A stretch of 64,000 nt of DNA from contig OX352774.1 in NCBI GenBank assembly GCA_947095535.1, forward strand, positions 36,038,496 to 36,102,495, written 5' to 3'. A program made the position numbers and the translations under genes. This document shows, one piece after another, positions 49,901-60,779 of the stretch; the first letter of the stretch is position 1; each line of letters begins with the position of its first letter. The DNA comes from Poecilobothrus nobilitatus. Lineage: Eukaryota; Arthropoda; Insecta; Diptera; Dolichopodidae. The notes beneath the pieces were generated by a model, which saw nothing but the letters and a program-made list of their open reading frames with translations, did no database searches and was not told where the DNA came from.

Positions 49901-52900
49901 AATTAGATTTTAATTGCTTTATAATGATTTTTATATTCAAGAGTTTTTTACTCTAATAATTCAAATATTTGGAATTTTAAAATAATTTAAAAAAAAGAAG
50001 AAAAATAATTAAAAAATAAATAAGAATATAATAATAAGAAATATAAGAAAATAAAAAAAATGCATGCAAACTTTTTAGTACATAAATATGGATTTTTACA
50101 CAAACATAATATGAATAGATATATACGTTTAGTAAAGAGATTTTTATGTATGTTCATGTGTGTTTATATTATAAAAAAAAAAAAAAAATTTTTCAAAAAT
50201 ATAAAACAGAAATTAAAAGAATAAAATAAATTTTAGAAAATGGTGTTTTTGATTGTGTATTCTTAAAATTTTTAAATCTTTAAAATACGAATTTTTTACT
50301 TTAACAAAAAAAAAAAATTTCTATTTTAAGTAAAAATTTTCTTTTTGAATGGAAGTTCAAGTTTTCCTTCAAATGCATGCTTTTTTTTTTACTGAATTTA
50401 TTATAAGTAATTAATTATTATACAGGTAACAGGATGTTTCTATTTTGGTTTTTGAAATATTAGAGGATTTTTGGGAGATTAAAACGAACAAAAAATTGTT
50501 ATAAAGGTGTAACTAATAATAAGTTTAATACACCGTCAGTAAAGCTTCATCTTTTCATATTTTTTTTTTTCTTTACTATTACAGTATTTTTAAATAAATT
50601 ACAAAAAATCAACTAATATTTATAAAGTACAATATGTTTAAGTTTGTACTTCGACCGTAACCTGAGCTGTATGGTCTCTGTTAATATTTACATTAATTGA
50701 AAAACTCAATTTATCGAGTATTGTCATATTTTAGGCACTTTCAATTGTTCAAAATTTGAGCATTTTTAACTAAAAAAAAAATTTTAAAAATAACATATTT
50801 TTATATTTTTTTTTCGTTGCAAATTTTCTTCCTCACTTTTTTTCTCAATTATTTCACAAATACCAAAAAATACGAAAATAATGATACCTTAATAAGATAT
50901 TTAAGGAAGAAAATTTGAAACGAATAAAAAAAAAGTCTTAAATATTGGTCTCTTTTTTAAATTTTTTTTCGTTCCTATAGGAAAATGGACCTCCCTTACA
51001 GATTAATTTTTTGTTCCTTTTGATCCCCTAAATACATTTTATAAATTCCTGATTCTCGAAAGAGAATCATCCTGTAAAGTAAACATAATTATTTAGATAG
51101 GGTTCAGGACACATTGTTTTTTTTTTTTTTATCTTTGAAACACTAAACTTTCAATCAGACAAAACTTTTATTAAATTAAGATTCAGTTAACATTCATTTT
51201 ACTTGCACTTGCACTTACAGAAAAATTTGCTCTAAATGAAATAGAAAATATTTACCCTTAAAAAGAAAAGCTTGTATTTTAACAAGGAAATGCTTGCAAT
51301 TAAATTTGACTAAACTTTTTAAAAGTAAAAAAATGTAAAACTATTTAAACTTATACCTAGGAAAATACCTATATTTAGTAGATTTATTTATCTATCAGAT
51401 AAAATTAAAACGATTAACGTAACGATTAAAAATTAGTACTAATTTGAAATAGTTATTTTTCTTGAAGGATATATTTTTTTTTTTTTCGTGCTTGTATAAT
51501 AGATATTTTATATTAAATTATCTTAAAAATATTGAAATTTTTTTAAAATGCGGCCTTAAAAAAATGACAACTAATTAATACAAATAAGACAAAAAACTAA
51601 AGCTTAGCTTACTAAAGCTTTAATTACTGCAAGGTTAGATAACAAATATTACTGTAAAGATATTTAAAAATTGCATCTATAGGACTAAAAAAAAAAGATT
51701 TTTTTAATAAAATTTTTAAAACAAATTAGGTTTGATAATTGAAAATTCAAATGCATTAACTTTAATAGTTAATATAAGTTAGCATGCATTTAAAAGTACT
51801 TCCTACAGCAATTTAATTATTGAGGTTAATTAAATAATAATTTAATAAATTACTAAAAAGTATTTAAAAATACTGAAGGTTTAAATATGTTAAAAAAATT
51901 TATTGGCTTATCTTGAATGAAATTTATTTATCGATAATGAAAAAAAGAATACGAAACTTTATTCTAATATTTTAAGGCCACTTCAAAAGACTACTTTTTA
52001 TTTATCATATCACTTTTTGGAATGTATTGCTTATGTTAAACAAGGGATCAGTTAAAAATGAATTGAATTATCGATAAGAAATCTATTTTGTGTACATTGT
52101 TTTGTACTTTTATTTTTTATTTTATTATTATTTGCACTGTCAAAGTGTATTTTTTTTCTTTTTATCCTTTCACTATTAAATAATAAAGATGTGACTTTAT
52201 CATACTGTACTTTAGACAAAAATTTCTAGCCAAAGAATAAGAATAATTGCAAAAAAAAAAAAAAAATTTATTTTAATTTATAAATGCACCCAGAAACAGT
52301 GTAATTTTTTTGTTTTCATTTTAATTCTAATGCAATCCATTTTATATAGTTTACTTTTATAGATTATAAAAATTGATATGAAAAAAGCCTACAATACAAT
52401 CAATTTTCCATGCTAATTTAAATTTTTAATATTCTATTTCGTGCTTTTATTACAAAAACATTAAAAAAAAAAAAATACCATAAAAATAAATAAATAAATA
52501 AATGATATATTAAAAAAATATACAAAACACACCAAACACAGCAGGATAATTTAAAATTATAAGAGTTTATTCTTTTAATTTTCCAGATATTTTTTTTTTT
52601 TTTAAATTCTTGTTAAAATTATTTATAAAAAAATTTTTTTTTTTAATAAATTATGAATGCATGCATAAAATATGCAAAACAAAAAAAAAAAAAAATAACT
52701 AAAAATTTTTTACCAAAAAAATTTATAAAATTTAATGTAAAATAAAAGAGAAAACACATAATATGAGAAAAATAATCTTTAAATAAAAATTAATTTTTAT
52801 TTTTTTAATTTTTTTTATTTTTTTTTTTTATAAAAATATGCCCTAAATATTAGAACCAATTTTTTTTTTTTTATTTTAATTTTTTTCTACAATTTAAATA

Positions 52901-52912
52901 TTTAAAACTTAC
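46938..52912 (-). other. Intron between exons B and C
   Basis: It begins with GTAAGT after exon B and ends with a ccacacacag acceptor before exon C. It contains (GTT)n tracts (47250-47270), a GTA/GTAGTA microsatellite (47517-47565) and homopolymers. No transposon ends or coding exons were recognised. Confidence 0.6.
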
Positions 52913-53038
52913 CAAAATCTTCATCGTTTGGATCTTGAATTGTTGTTGAAGTTGGTGATGAACTATTATAGTCAATATTATGATCACTATTTAATGAAAC
53001 TGGACCAGATCCAGGTTGTGAACTGAATTTGTGTGGTG
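52913..53038 (-). CDS. Coding exon B, 126-bp symmetric cassette
   Basis: A short internal exon with acceptor ttatttttttag|CACC and strong donor TTTTG|GTAAGT on the minus strand. It enters and leaves in phase 1, so it is exactly 42 codons and can be skipped without a frameshift. Joined to exon A the split codon gives Ala, and the peptide runs APHKFSSQPGSGPVSLNSDH and then an acidic Ser/Thr-rich tail ending DPNDEDF. It was found by joining frames and splice sites, as it is too short to stand out as an ORF. Its Ser/Thr/Asp/Asn composition matches exons A and C. Whether it is constitutive or alternative cannot be told from DNA. Confidence 0.75.
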
Positions 53039-53632
53039 CTAAAAAAATAAATTTTGGGGGAGGGGAGAAAATTAATAATTTTTTTTTGTGTTTCGGCAGA
53101 TTGGATTTAAAAATAAAAATACTAAAGATTTAATTATTTGATTTAAAGCTTTACTTGTAAGAACTTTCAAAACAATATACTGGGAGTCAGTTACGGTATT
53201 TTTACTATTATTTTTAGGTTTGGCAAATGTTAATTAAGTTCGTGATGATTTTTTTAAAATTACCACATTGACTTATGGAAAAAATGGGAATCTAATTGAA
53301 ACAAAAAATAAAAAATTGGGTTTTCATTTAAACTTTCAACACCTTAAAGTCCTTTAATAAAGTAAATACCAAATTACTTTGAATATGTATACATCATAAA
53401 TTGTAATTAACGTGAAAATCAAATTCTATTTTAATCATTATAAACCATACTTTTTTTTTAAGCTATATATAAATAACCCTTTACAGCCTTACCTTCAGTT
53501 TATATGCGTGAACATTATTTATACAGTAACATTTGGTGTTATAAAACATTTTTGGACTAATTTGGACCTATACCTTTTTATTATAACATTATATGATTAT
53601 ATAAAGATCTTTGGTACAGTTGTACTGCTTTT

Positions 53633-54780
53633 TATACCCTACACATTAAGTATAGGGTATATTAACTTTGGTATGGTGTTTGTAACCACCAAAAGGAAGC
53701 GAGTTAGGTATAGACATATATATATATTCTGAATCAGGATCACCTCAGGAGTCGATTTAGCGATGTGCGTCCGTCCGTCCGTCCGTACGCACGATAACTC
53801 AAAAAATAATGATGCTATCTTGATGAAATTTATACTGTAGGTTAACAATGACTAAGGTAAGGCGGGGATAATGGGCGAAATCGGACCATGCGTTCGAGTA
53901 CCTCCCATACAACTCTCAAAACCGAATACGCATATCTTCGAAATTAATAAAGATAGAAACTTAAAATTTTGTACGAGGGTGTGTTTTCCTGTATCCCTGA
54001 TATGCCTATTGAGATGAATTGGAGTGGTTGTTCGGGTACCTCCCATACAAATCTCAAAACCGAACAAGCATATATTCGAAATTAATAAAGATAGAAACTT
54101 CAAATTTGGTACTAGGGTGTTGTGTCCTGAATCCCTTATTTGTTGAAAATTTGAGATGAATTGGAGGAGCTGTTTGGGTACCTCCCATACAACTCCCAAA
54201 ACTGAACAAGTATATCTTCGAAATTAATAAAGATAGGAACTTCAAATTTGATACGAAAGTGCTGTTTCCTAAATCCCTGACTTGCCTAAAATTTGAGATG
54301 AATTGGAGTGATCGTTCGGGTACCTTCCATACAACTCCCAAAACCGAACAAGCATATCTTCGAAATTAATAAAGATAGAAACTTCAAATTTGGTACTAGG
54401 GTGTTGTTTCCTGAATCCCTCATTTGTCCAAAATTTATGATGAATTAGAATGGTTGTTCAGGTATCTGCCACACAACTCCCAAGACCAAACAAGCATATC
54501 TTCGAAATTAATAAATATATAAACTTAAAATTTGATATAAGAATATTCTACCCTGTCTATGTCTGTAAAATTTGAGATGAATTGGGGTCGTGGTCCGCGT
54601 GCCTTCACACACTTCTCAAGACCTAAGAAGCTTATTTTCGAATTTAATAAAGATAGAAATCTGAAATTTTGTACAAAGGTTGTAAAAGCATTTATTTTTT
54701 TAGCTTAGTTATATTAAATACTTAACTAAAATAACTTATGGATTTTTAATTTAATTTGAATTTTTTAGGTGTAGGGTATA
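53633..54780. mobile_element. Fly-type repeat with TATACCCTACAC ends and internal tandem array
   Basis: TATACCCTACAC (53633-53644) and GTGTAGGGTATA (54769-54780) are exact inverted ends. Just inside the left end lie the blocks ggtatggtgtttgtaaccac, gagtcgatttagcgatgtgc and a run of CGTC units (to about 53790), followed by ataactcaaaaaa and tgatgaaattt. This order of blocks is common to a repeat found in many flies. The right two thirds are a tandem array described separately. The class is not settled; the short ORFs on either strand are by-products of the array. Confidence 0.75.
53875..54690. repeat. Tandem array, six units of about 140 bp
   Basis: The anchor aaattaataaagatagaaac (with variants) starts at 53941, 54079, 54221, 54363, 54505 and 54641, giving spacings of 138, 142, 142, 142 and 136. 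Each unit also carries cctcccatacaactc-caaaac, gaacaagcatat, cttcaaatttggta, ggtgttgttt and tgagatgaattgg. The middle units are most alike and the last is most decayed, as expected of unequal exchange. It is the most GC-rich stretch of the intron. Confidence 0.85.
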
Positions 54781-55089
54781 AATAAGTCGGTTACATCGAC
54801 TTACTGTTACTTTTACTTGTTTAGTATTTTTTAAGGTATTATAGAGGGCCTTTATAGCACTTCTTGTGCACCGTATGTAATCTTCAAGATGATGTAAATC
54901 AGAATGTTCTATATTAGATATTAAATTAAAATGTGTAAGAATAATCGTAATCGTTTATATAGATGGATACAAATAAATTATTATTCTTTACATCATTTCA
55001 GTGTAATGATGAATAATGGATTATAAATTGTATTTACCAAGGATTTTTTCAGTTTTGAAAAAAAAAAATTTATGGAAAGAAACGATATA
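54781..55089. other. Intron spacer between fly-type repeat and RTE remnant
   Basis: A 300-bp stretch with ggttacatcgacttactgtta at its left and no coding frame. It may contain the decayed 5' part of the RTE copy, whose recognisable coding begins only at about 55130. Confidence 0.4.
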
Positions 55090-55736
55090 GTAACATTATT
55101 ACCATTGAGGATAAATATACAACCAGCACCACACCAATAAAAGTAAATGATACACCACTAGAAGATATATCGACTTATAACTACCTTGGATGCCCAGTTA
55201 CAACGGGAGCTGGAGCATTAGAGGATGCAGAGGCTAAAATCAAGAAAGCGAAAGCGGTGATTGCAAGACTATGGAAAGTATGGCGATCAGCACAAATTAA
55301 TAGAGCCACAAAATTAACAATATTCGAAATATGTGTTAAATCGGTCTTACTATACACGGCAGCGAAACATGGCTGGTCACAGAAAAAATAATCCACAAAT
55401 TACAAGTATTTCTCAACAGATGCTTGCGAATAATATGCAGAATATTCTGGCCACAAAGAATGACATGTGGATTATGACCAATAAGAAACTAATAAACTTG
55501 ATCACCAGGGAGACGAAATACAAGTGGATTGGCCATGCACTTAGAAAAAATTCCTCGATAGCTAAAGAGGCCCTTGATTGAAACCCTCAAGGAGGACCGT
55601 AAGGACCACAGTAATGAAGGAGATAGAGGAAGCAGGGAAAAACTGGTCTGAAGTAAAAATGCTAGCACAAAATAGAGTTAGATGCAGAGACGTTGTGGAG
55701 GCCTTATGCTCCCCAAGAGAGTAGGTAGAAAAAAAA
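55090..55736 (+). mobile_element. RTE-like non-LTR retrotransposon remnant with frameshifts
   Basis: The plus strand encodes a longer piece of the same family as the copy near 8 kb: VNDTPLEDISTYNYLGCPVT, then coiled basic text ending IFEICVKSVLLY, which is the end of the reverse transcriptase region. The frame then breaks several times. In shifted frames one can still read KYKWIGHALRKNSS and AKEALD, and the last codons correspond to the EALCS end of the other copy. An A-run (55729-55737) follows the stop. It lies inside the intron between exons A and B, opposite to the host gene. Frameshifts and stops make it a dead copy, older than the one at 8 kb. Confidence 0.85.
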
Positions 55737-55742
55737 ATTACC

Positions 55743-55900
55743 ATTGTAGAATATGTAGCTTCAGATAAGCTTAGTGCAATCAACAGCTTAATGAAAAAAA
55801 ATAATTATTCTAGAATCAAAAGCTTAATCAAATGTGAATAACAAGTGGTTAAGTTGATGCCATTTATGGTCCTTACATGAGCGAAAAGGATGAAAAAAAA
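55743..55900 (+). mobile_element. Retroposon copy nested in the A-tail of the RTE remnant
   Basis: This segment resembles the repeats at 10.2 and 60.0 kb: attgta.aatat.ta.agc, then aatcaac-g-tta, and later agtgg...tgcc...tat, ending in an A-run. It is bounded by the direct repeat ATTACC (55737-55742 and 55901-55906), preceded on both sides by A's, which looks like a target-site duplication. The insertion therefore used the A-rich tail of the RTE copy as target. It is 5' truncated relative to the 10.2-kb copy and the most diverged of the three. Confidence 0.6.
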
Positions 55901-55975
55901 ATTACCGTTAAACAGATATATTAAGGTAGAATTTTTCTATGGTATATAATTAAAATCTTAAAAAAAAAAAAATAC

Positions 55976-56706
55976 CTTTTTTATATGTTGGTGATATTCT
56001 ATGATCATCAAAATTTTTCATTAATTTTTGTTGTGAACTTAATTGTTGAAACATATTAGCTTTAGCTTTAACACTAATATTTTGATTAAAATCACCCGAA
56101 TTATAATCACCATTTGATTCTTGATCCATCATCATTGTTGTATTTTTTAAATCATTACAATTATATGATAATGAATAATCAGAATTTGTATCAGAATTAT
56201 GTTGTAACATAAAATTATTATCAGTATGTGATATTAATCCAACTTCTCCTGTACCAAAATTTGTTGTAATTCTTTGTTGTTGTTGATGTTGATCTATTGT
56301 TGAATCTAATAGTAAATCAAATGCTTTACCAGTTTGTAAACCACTATCACTACTAAATGATGTACTAAATTTATTATCAACTATAGTATTACAATTATTA
56401 ACACCAAAAGGTGATTGTAAGGTGCCAGCACCAATACTATTATCAATAAAATCACTATTATTATTATTGTTGTTACCAACACTAGCACCACTACCACCAC
56501 CTGTTTCTAATAAATGTGGTGAATTTATTGAATGTGTTGATGTTGATGGTTCAATATGTAAAAATAATGAATCTTCAATTGTATGAACACGGGGTGATGA
56601 TAAACTACGAGCAGAAAATTTTGTATAATCAGTAGTTGTAAGCGGTATTGGTCGTTGTATCGAATCTAATGAGCGAGGTTCTAAATTTCCAAAAGTATAT
56701 TGTAAG
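55976..56706 (-). CDS. Coding exon A of an unassigned low-complexity protein
   Basis: This is an internal coding exon of 731 bp, open throughout. On the minus strand it follows a pyrimidine-rich acceptor (ttctttttcag) and ends AAAAAAG|GTATTT. The first base completes a codon from an upstream exon outside the window; then come 243 full codons and one leftover base (phase 1). The protein begins LQYTFGNLEPRSLDSIQRP, then is rich in Ser, Asn, Asp and Gln, with a short Gln run (QHQQQQ) near the middle. Near the end, KAKANMFQQLSSQQKLMKNF is a basic-amphipathic stretch that could be a short helix. No catalytic domain, signal peptide or membrane segment is visible. I do not recognise the family. Codon use is strongly A/T-ending, as in the other exons, which supports one gene. 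The donor is only about 70 bp from a retroposon inserted in the next intron. Confidence 0.8.
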
Positions 56707-58214
56707 CTGAAAAAGAATTAAAAAAAAAAAAAAAAAGATTAATTAAAATTTATATGAATTTATTATAATTTAAATGAATGAAAAACTTATTGATGGTAGT
56801 ATAAAACAGTATGCAAAAATTTGTAATTAATGAAAAATGGACACAAAAAACAAAAAAAAAAAATAGCAAATAATTTTAACTAAATTCTAATTTTTTAAAT
56901 TCCGACTTAATAAAGTGTAAAATTTATAAGACAAAAAAAAAATGTTTGTTTTTTGTTTTTGATTATTGAAGCAATAAAATAGAAATTTATGTGTTAGAGG
57001 TCATATTTGCACGCAACATATTCTAAAAATCACCAATTTTCAAATTGTTTTTATCGGATTGTTGTGAAAAAGAATCTTTAGTACTATTCACCCCCTAAAA
57101 ATAAACCCCATATATTGTAATTACTATTAAAAATGTTTATTATTATAAAGAAGTATAGTTGAAAAACAAGAATAAATATTTTTGAAGATACATACATAGT
57201 AGAAACATAGACAGAAAAAAAAAAAGAAACAACAATAACAAAAAACAAGTCGACTTATAATTGGATCAATTCTAATATAAAACCGCAAAAGAGGAAAATT
57301 TAATTTTCATGGTTTACGTTTCCTCTTTATTTCTTTTTTTTTTTTTTTTTGCAGAAAATGAAAAATCAAATAATAATAGAAAATAAATTAAGACTCAGTT
57401 ATTTTTAAATTACTAAAAATTAAGTAAATAAACGTTAGTTCGTCTTAATCTGAATAGTCATTTCGTATTTTGATTTTGATTTAGTATTTAAAGGCACAGT
57501 AGGGAATTCAACCGGAACTTAATTGAGATCAAAAACATAAAAAAAAAAAAAAAATAAACAAAAAATAAACAAAAAAAATATTTTAGAAGAAATCGTATAT
57601 TAGATGATAAAAAAATTTTAAATTTTATTTACTTTTTAACATATCTCTATTTAAGGCTTGACATTTTATATATAGAAGGACATACACTCTGACCCCGATT
57701 TACGACCAGTATCCGTTCCTGAAATGAAGGGTGTAAAAAAAAAAGAGATTTAAATCGAAATGAAAATTCATAAAGTAGTTTTCAACGTCACGTTAGTAAT
57801 TTTGATTTTTGATTGGAAAAAAAATTAACGTAAAATGAAAAATTAGATTAAATTGAAAAATAATTAACAATAAGAAATTGAAATTGGATGCAAATAGAAA
57901 AAAAGAGCGTAAAATAAAAAAAAAAAAATAACGTCAAGTAGACTCAACGTCTAAATCGAAAAGTTTTATATTGAAAAGATGTAAATCTGGGTCTGAATGT
58001 ATACAAATTTTCTTAAGAAATTCAGATTCAATTTTATTCTTTTAAATTTTCATTAGAACTAGTGATATTGCAGCTATTGTATTAGATGATATATGAACTA
58101 TTCTAAATTATTCTATATTAGATGATATATGATGTAATAACATAATACCCAATGTATACGCTATGTATTATGTGATAGAAAAATATATAATTATACTATA
58201 TTTCTTTAAAAACT
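56707..58214. other. Upstream intron of exon A, no exon seen
   Basis: AT-rich DNA 5' of exon A. The exon supplying the two missing bases before exon A was not found here or to the right, so this is probably a long intron leaving the window. The segment 57660-57730 (catacactctgaccccgattt and on) is more complex but has no open frame. Confidence 0.45.
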
Positions 58215-58357
58215 TTCAAAGCTTCTTCCTTCAGAGTGTTATCATGACGGCGTAAATCTTGAAAATCTTAAAACTAATGTCGAAAAGGTTCTTCTATATT
58301 TAAAAGATGCACTACAGACCTAAAATCTAGTGATTACTCATACGCTAGTTAACTCTT
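58215..58357. repeat. Dispersed repeat, copy 2 of a 28.4/58.2-kb pair
   Basis: Partner of the repeat near 28.5 kb, in the same order of blocks: ttcaaagcttcttcc, atcatgacggcgtaaatctt, atgtcgaaaaggttctt, acctaaaatctagtgatta and gttaactctt. Its higher GC content than the flanks suggests an imported sequence. Nothing further can be said about its class. Confidence 0.5.
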
Positions 58358-60020
58358 CAATAAAAAAACATGATGTCATAGTTACTCAAGAATCGACGTG
58401 AGCTTTGATTGCAAATCGATTCGAATTGGAAGAAATGGGGCGAGTACAGCAGAGATGAAATTTAAGTATTGGAATCTTTACTTACATTCATCCCTTATAC
58501 AGGATAATATGAGGAAACCAAACAAGGTTTTGGATTGAAATTAAAAATGGTTCAAAAGGGAAAGGTTTTACCGTTAGACTACATTTTATATTTTATTATA
58601 GATATTTTATATATTTGTATTAAATATGTAAGAAAGATATAAAAATAAAAATAAATATTTAATGATGATATACACTTTCAGATTTTTCATACTGAGAGTT
58701 ACTATAATGAAATGTTATTTCATTTCATTCTTGTTTATAATATTGTCAAGTGCCATTCATAATAAAATTATCCGTTTCTTTTTCTTTTTAACAAATAAAT
58801 TATTAAAATTCATTTTTCAAGCAGTTGTTCTATTTTAACAACTATATGAGCGATTATTAAAACATCCCGTATTCGTGTAATCATTTAAACATGTTTATTC
58901 AATTTTACAGGTAAAACTTAATCGGGTGAAAAATTTGGTCTGTTGGTTGCAATTTTTTATTTTTTATCGTATTTAAATTTAACATATTCGCGTACTCTGT
59001 TAATTAGTTTTGATCGATTATAAAATAAATATAAAAAAACAAAAATCAACTGTTTTCGATTATTCTTATAGGATGAAAAAAATTTATATTTTTAACTTAT
59101 AATAGATAAAATTAGTTTTACATTATTAATGTTGAATTAAAATAAATATTTTGGAAAAAGCATATACCTAACCATGATTTTGTAACCAAACCTATAAAGT
59201 TCGCTCCCTAATTCAGAATCATACAATATACATAATACTATAAAAATACCTTCGAATTTAGAATCTGGCATATACTACATATTCTGGAGGTTTTGATTAT
59301 TCTAGACTAATTCATAAAAGAATACCTTAAGGTTTTATTTCATATTCAGATGAAAAATAAAACCTTTCCGCGACAAGATGCGATATTAGGCATCAAGATA
59401 TTCATTATTTCATAAATTAAAATTATTTTTTGAAATGTCTAAGTATGATTTATTTTCATTCATAATAGAAAATTATTTTATACATTTGAGTACATTTAAG
59501 TACAAAGCAGTAAAATGTGAGTACGAAACATTAACAAAGATTTTTTAAGTGCATTTTTATTTTTCTAAAAAAAAATGCTCTGTTTCTTGAAAGGGAGATT
59601 TTAAAAGAGCAAAACTTTAAAAGAGCGAAATTTAAAAAAAAAACAGGATTTTAAAAAGCGAAATTAAAGATATAGAGATTTTGTTCCTGAGTTGTTTTTA
59701 ATTTGGCAATCCGTAGGCAATTTGTACATGTATAAGATTATAAGATTTCTGTATTTTTGTGATATTTTTTTATTGTCACTTTTTAATTCAAAATAAAGCG
59801 TTCTAGTGATCAGAAAAAATCTATGTATTTAGTTATATTCTGCATACCATCAATGATGTAGTGCTAATAATTAAGATACCACCTTTTCAATATATAGCTT
59901 TCGAGTTCAAACCTTAGCTGGGTTATATAAATTAAAAAAAAAGTATATATGATATGTACATCACATATATCATATAATTAATATCATATTCTAAATAACA
60001 ATTAAAATAATTCTTGTATA
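58358..60020. other. No gene seen: presumed intron
   Basis: AT-rich DNA. It contains the word TTCGCGTAC at 58987-58995 and, near 59165-59215, a block partly complementary to 1180-1205 (ttttgtaaccaa). Nothing else supportable. Confidence 0.45.
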
Positions 60021-60195
60021 AGATAATAGATGGCGCACAAATAGAAATATTTGTGTTTCATAATCATCTTGTACAATAGCTACAACAGTCGAGTAATCAA
60101 CAGCTTAATAAAACTCCAAAAACTGAAGCTTTGTCAAATATGAATAATAAATGACTTAGTGGATGCCCTATGTTCTGTATAGGAGTGAAAAGTAA
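60021..60195 (+). mobile_element. Second copy of the 10.2-kb retroposon
   Basis: It shares agataatagatggcg, a central ttgtacaata-ctaca, cgagtaatcaac-g-tta, and a long shared 3' part (aactgaagctt-gtcaaatat followed by gaataataaatgacttagtgg) with 10181-10345. Differences are scattered substitutions and small indels, including extra bases in the 5' third. The A-rich 3' end is degraded (gtgaaaagtaaaatat) and no clean target duplication is visible. Confidence 0.65.
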
Positions 60196-60742
60196 AATAT
60201 TTTAAAGATATCTCAATTCTTGAATTTGAAGAAAAAAACTCTGACTTCATTTGCGAAATTTTCCTATTTAATTTTATTAATTTTTAGTCGATTTAAAATC
60301 TATTACATTTCAATATTGTTTATTTTATATTAAATCGTAATTTTTATTTTTAAACCTAAAGCTTCTATATTATTTAAACGTACTACACGTAAAGTTCATT
60401 ACAATAATATAATTATAATTTATAACCAAAAAAAATATGATATTTAAAATAATTTTTTTTTAATTTTTTTTAAACAAAAGAACAATAAATCCAAATAAAC
60501 AAATTTTTAGAAAATTATAATTTCCACTCCAATAAATATGAAATTTGAACAAAAAAAAAAAAAAAAATTATGACAACAAAAAAAAATCAAAACTCATCAT
60601 AAAATAATTTGAACTTTCGATATTTAAAAAAAAAAAAAAACAAATTAAACTTAGTTAAAGCTAGCGTTAACAATAATTTCCAAAAAAAACAAAAAAAAGT
60701 ACTTATACAGAACTTTCTACATTTACAGGTACTTGTACCTAC

Positions 60743-60746
<4 letters not shown>

Positions 60747-60775
<29 letters not shown>
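60747..60775. repeat. (TA)n microsatellite
   Basis: Uninterrupted TA dinucleotides next to the sequence acttgtacctacgac. Likely length-variable. Confidence 0.8.

Positions 60776-60779
<4 letters not shown>

Noticed and set aside
53639..54341. Minus-strand ORFs in the fly-type repeat (repeated MGGT-R/Q-T text)
   Set aside because: The repeated peptide is the product of 140-bp tandem units in different frames; not conserved between units in frame and without any known domain.
55562..55783. Minus-strand ORF over the RTE remnant
   Set aside because: Antisense to frameshifted retrotransposon coding sequence. The minus ORF at 55181-55396 was rejected for the same reason.
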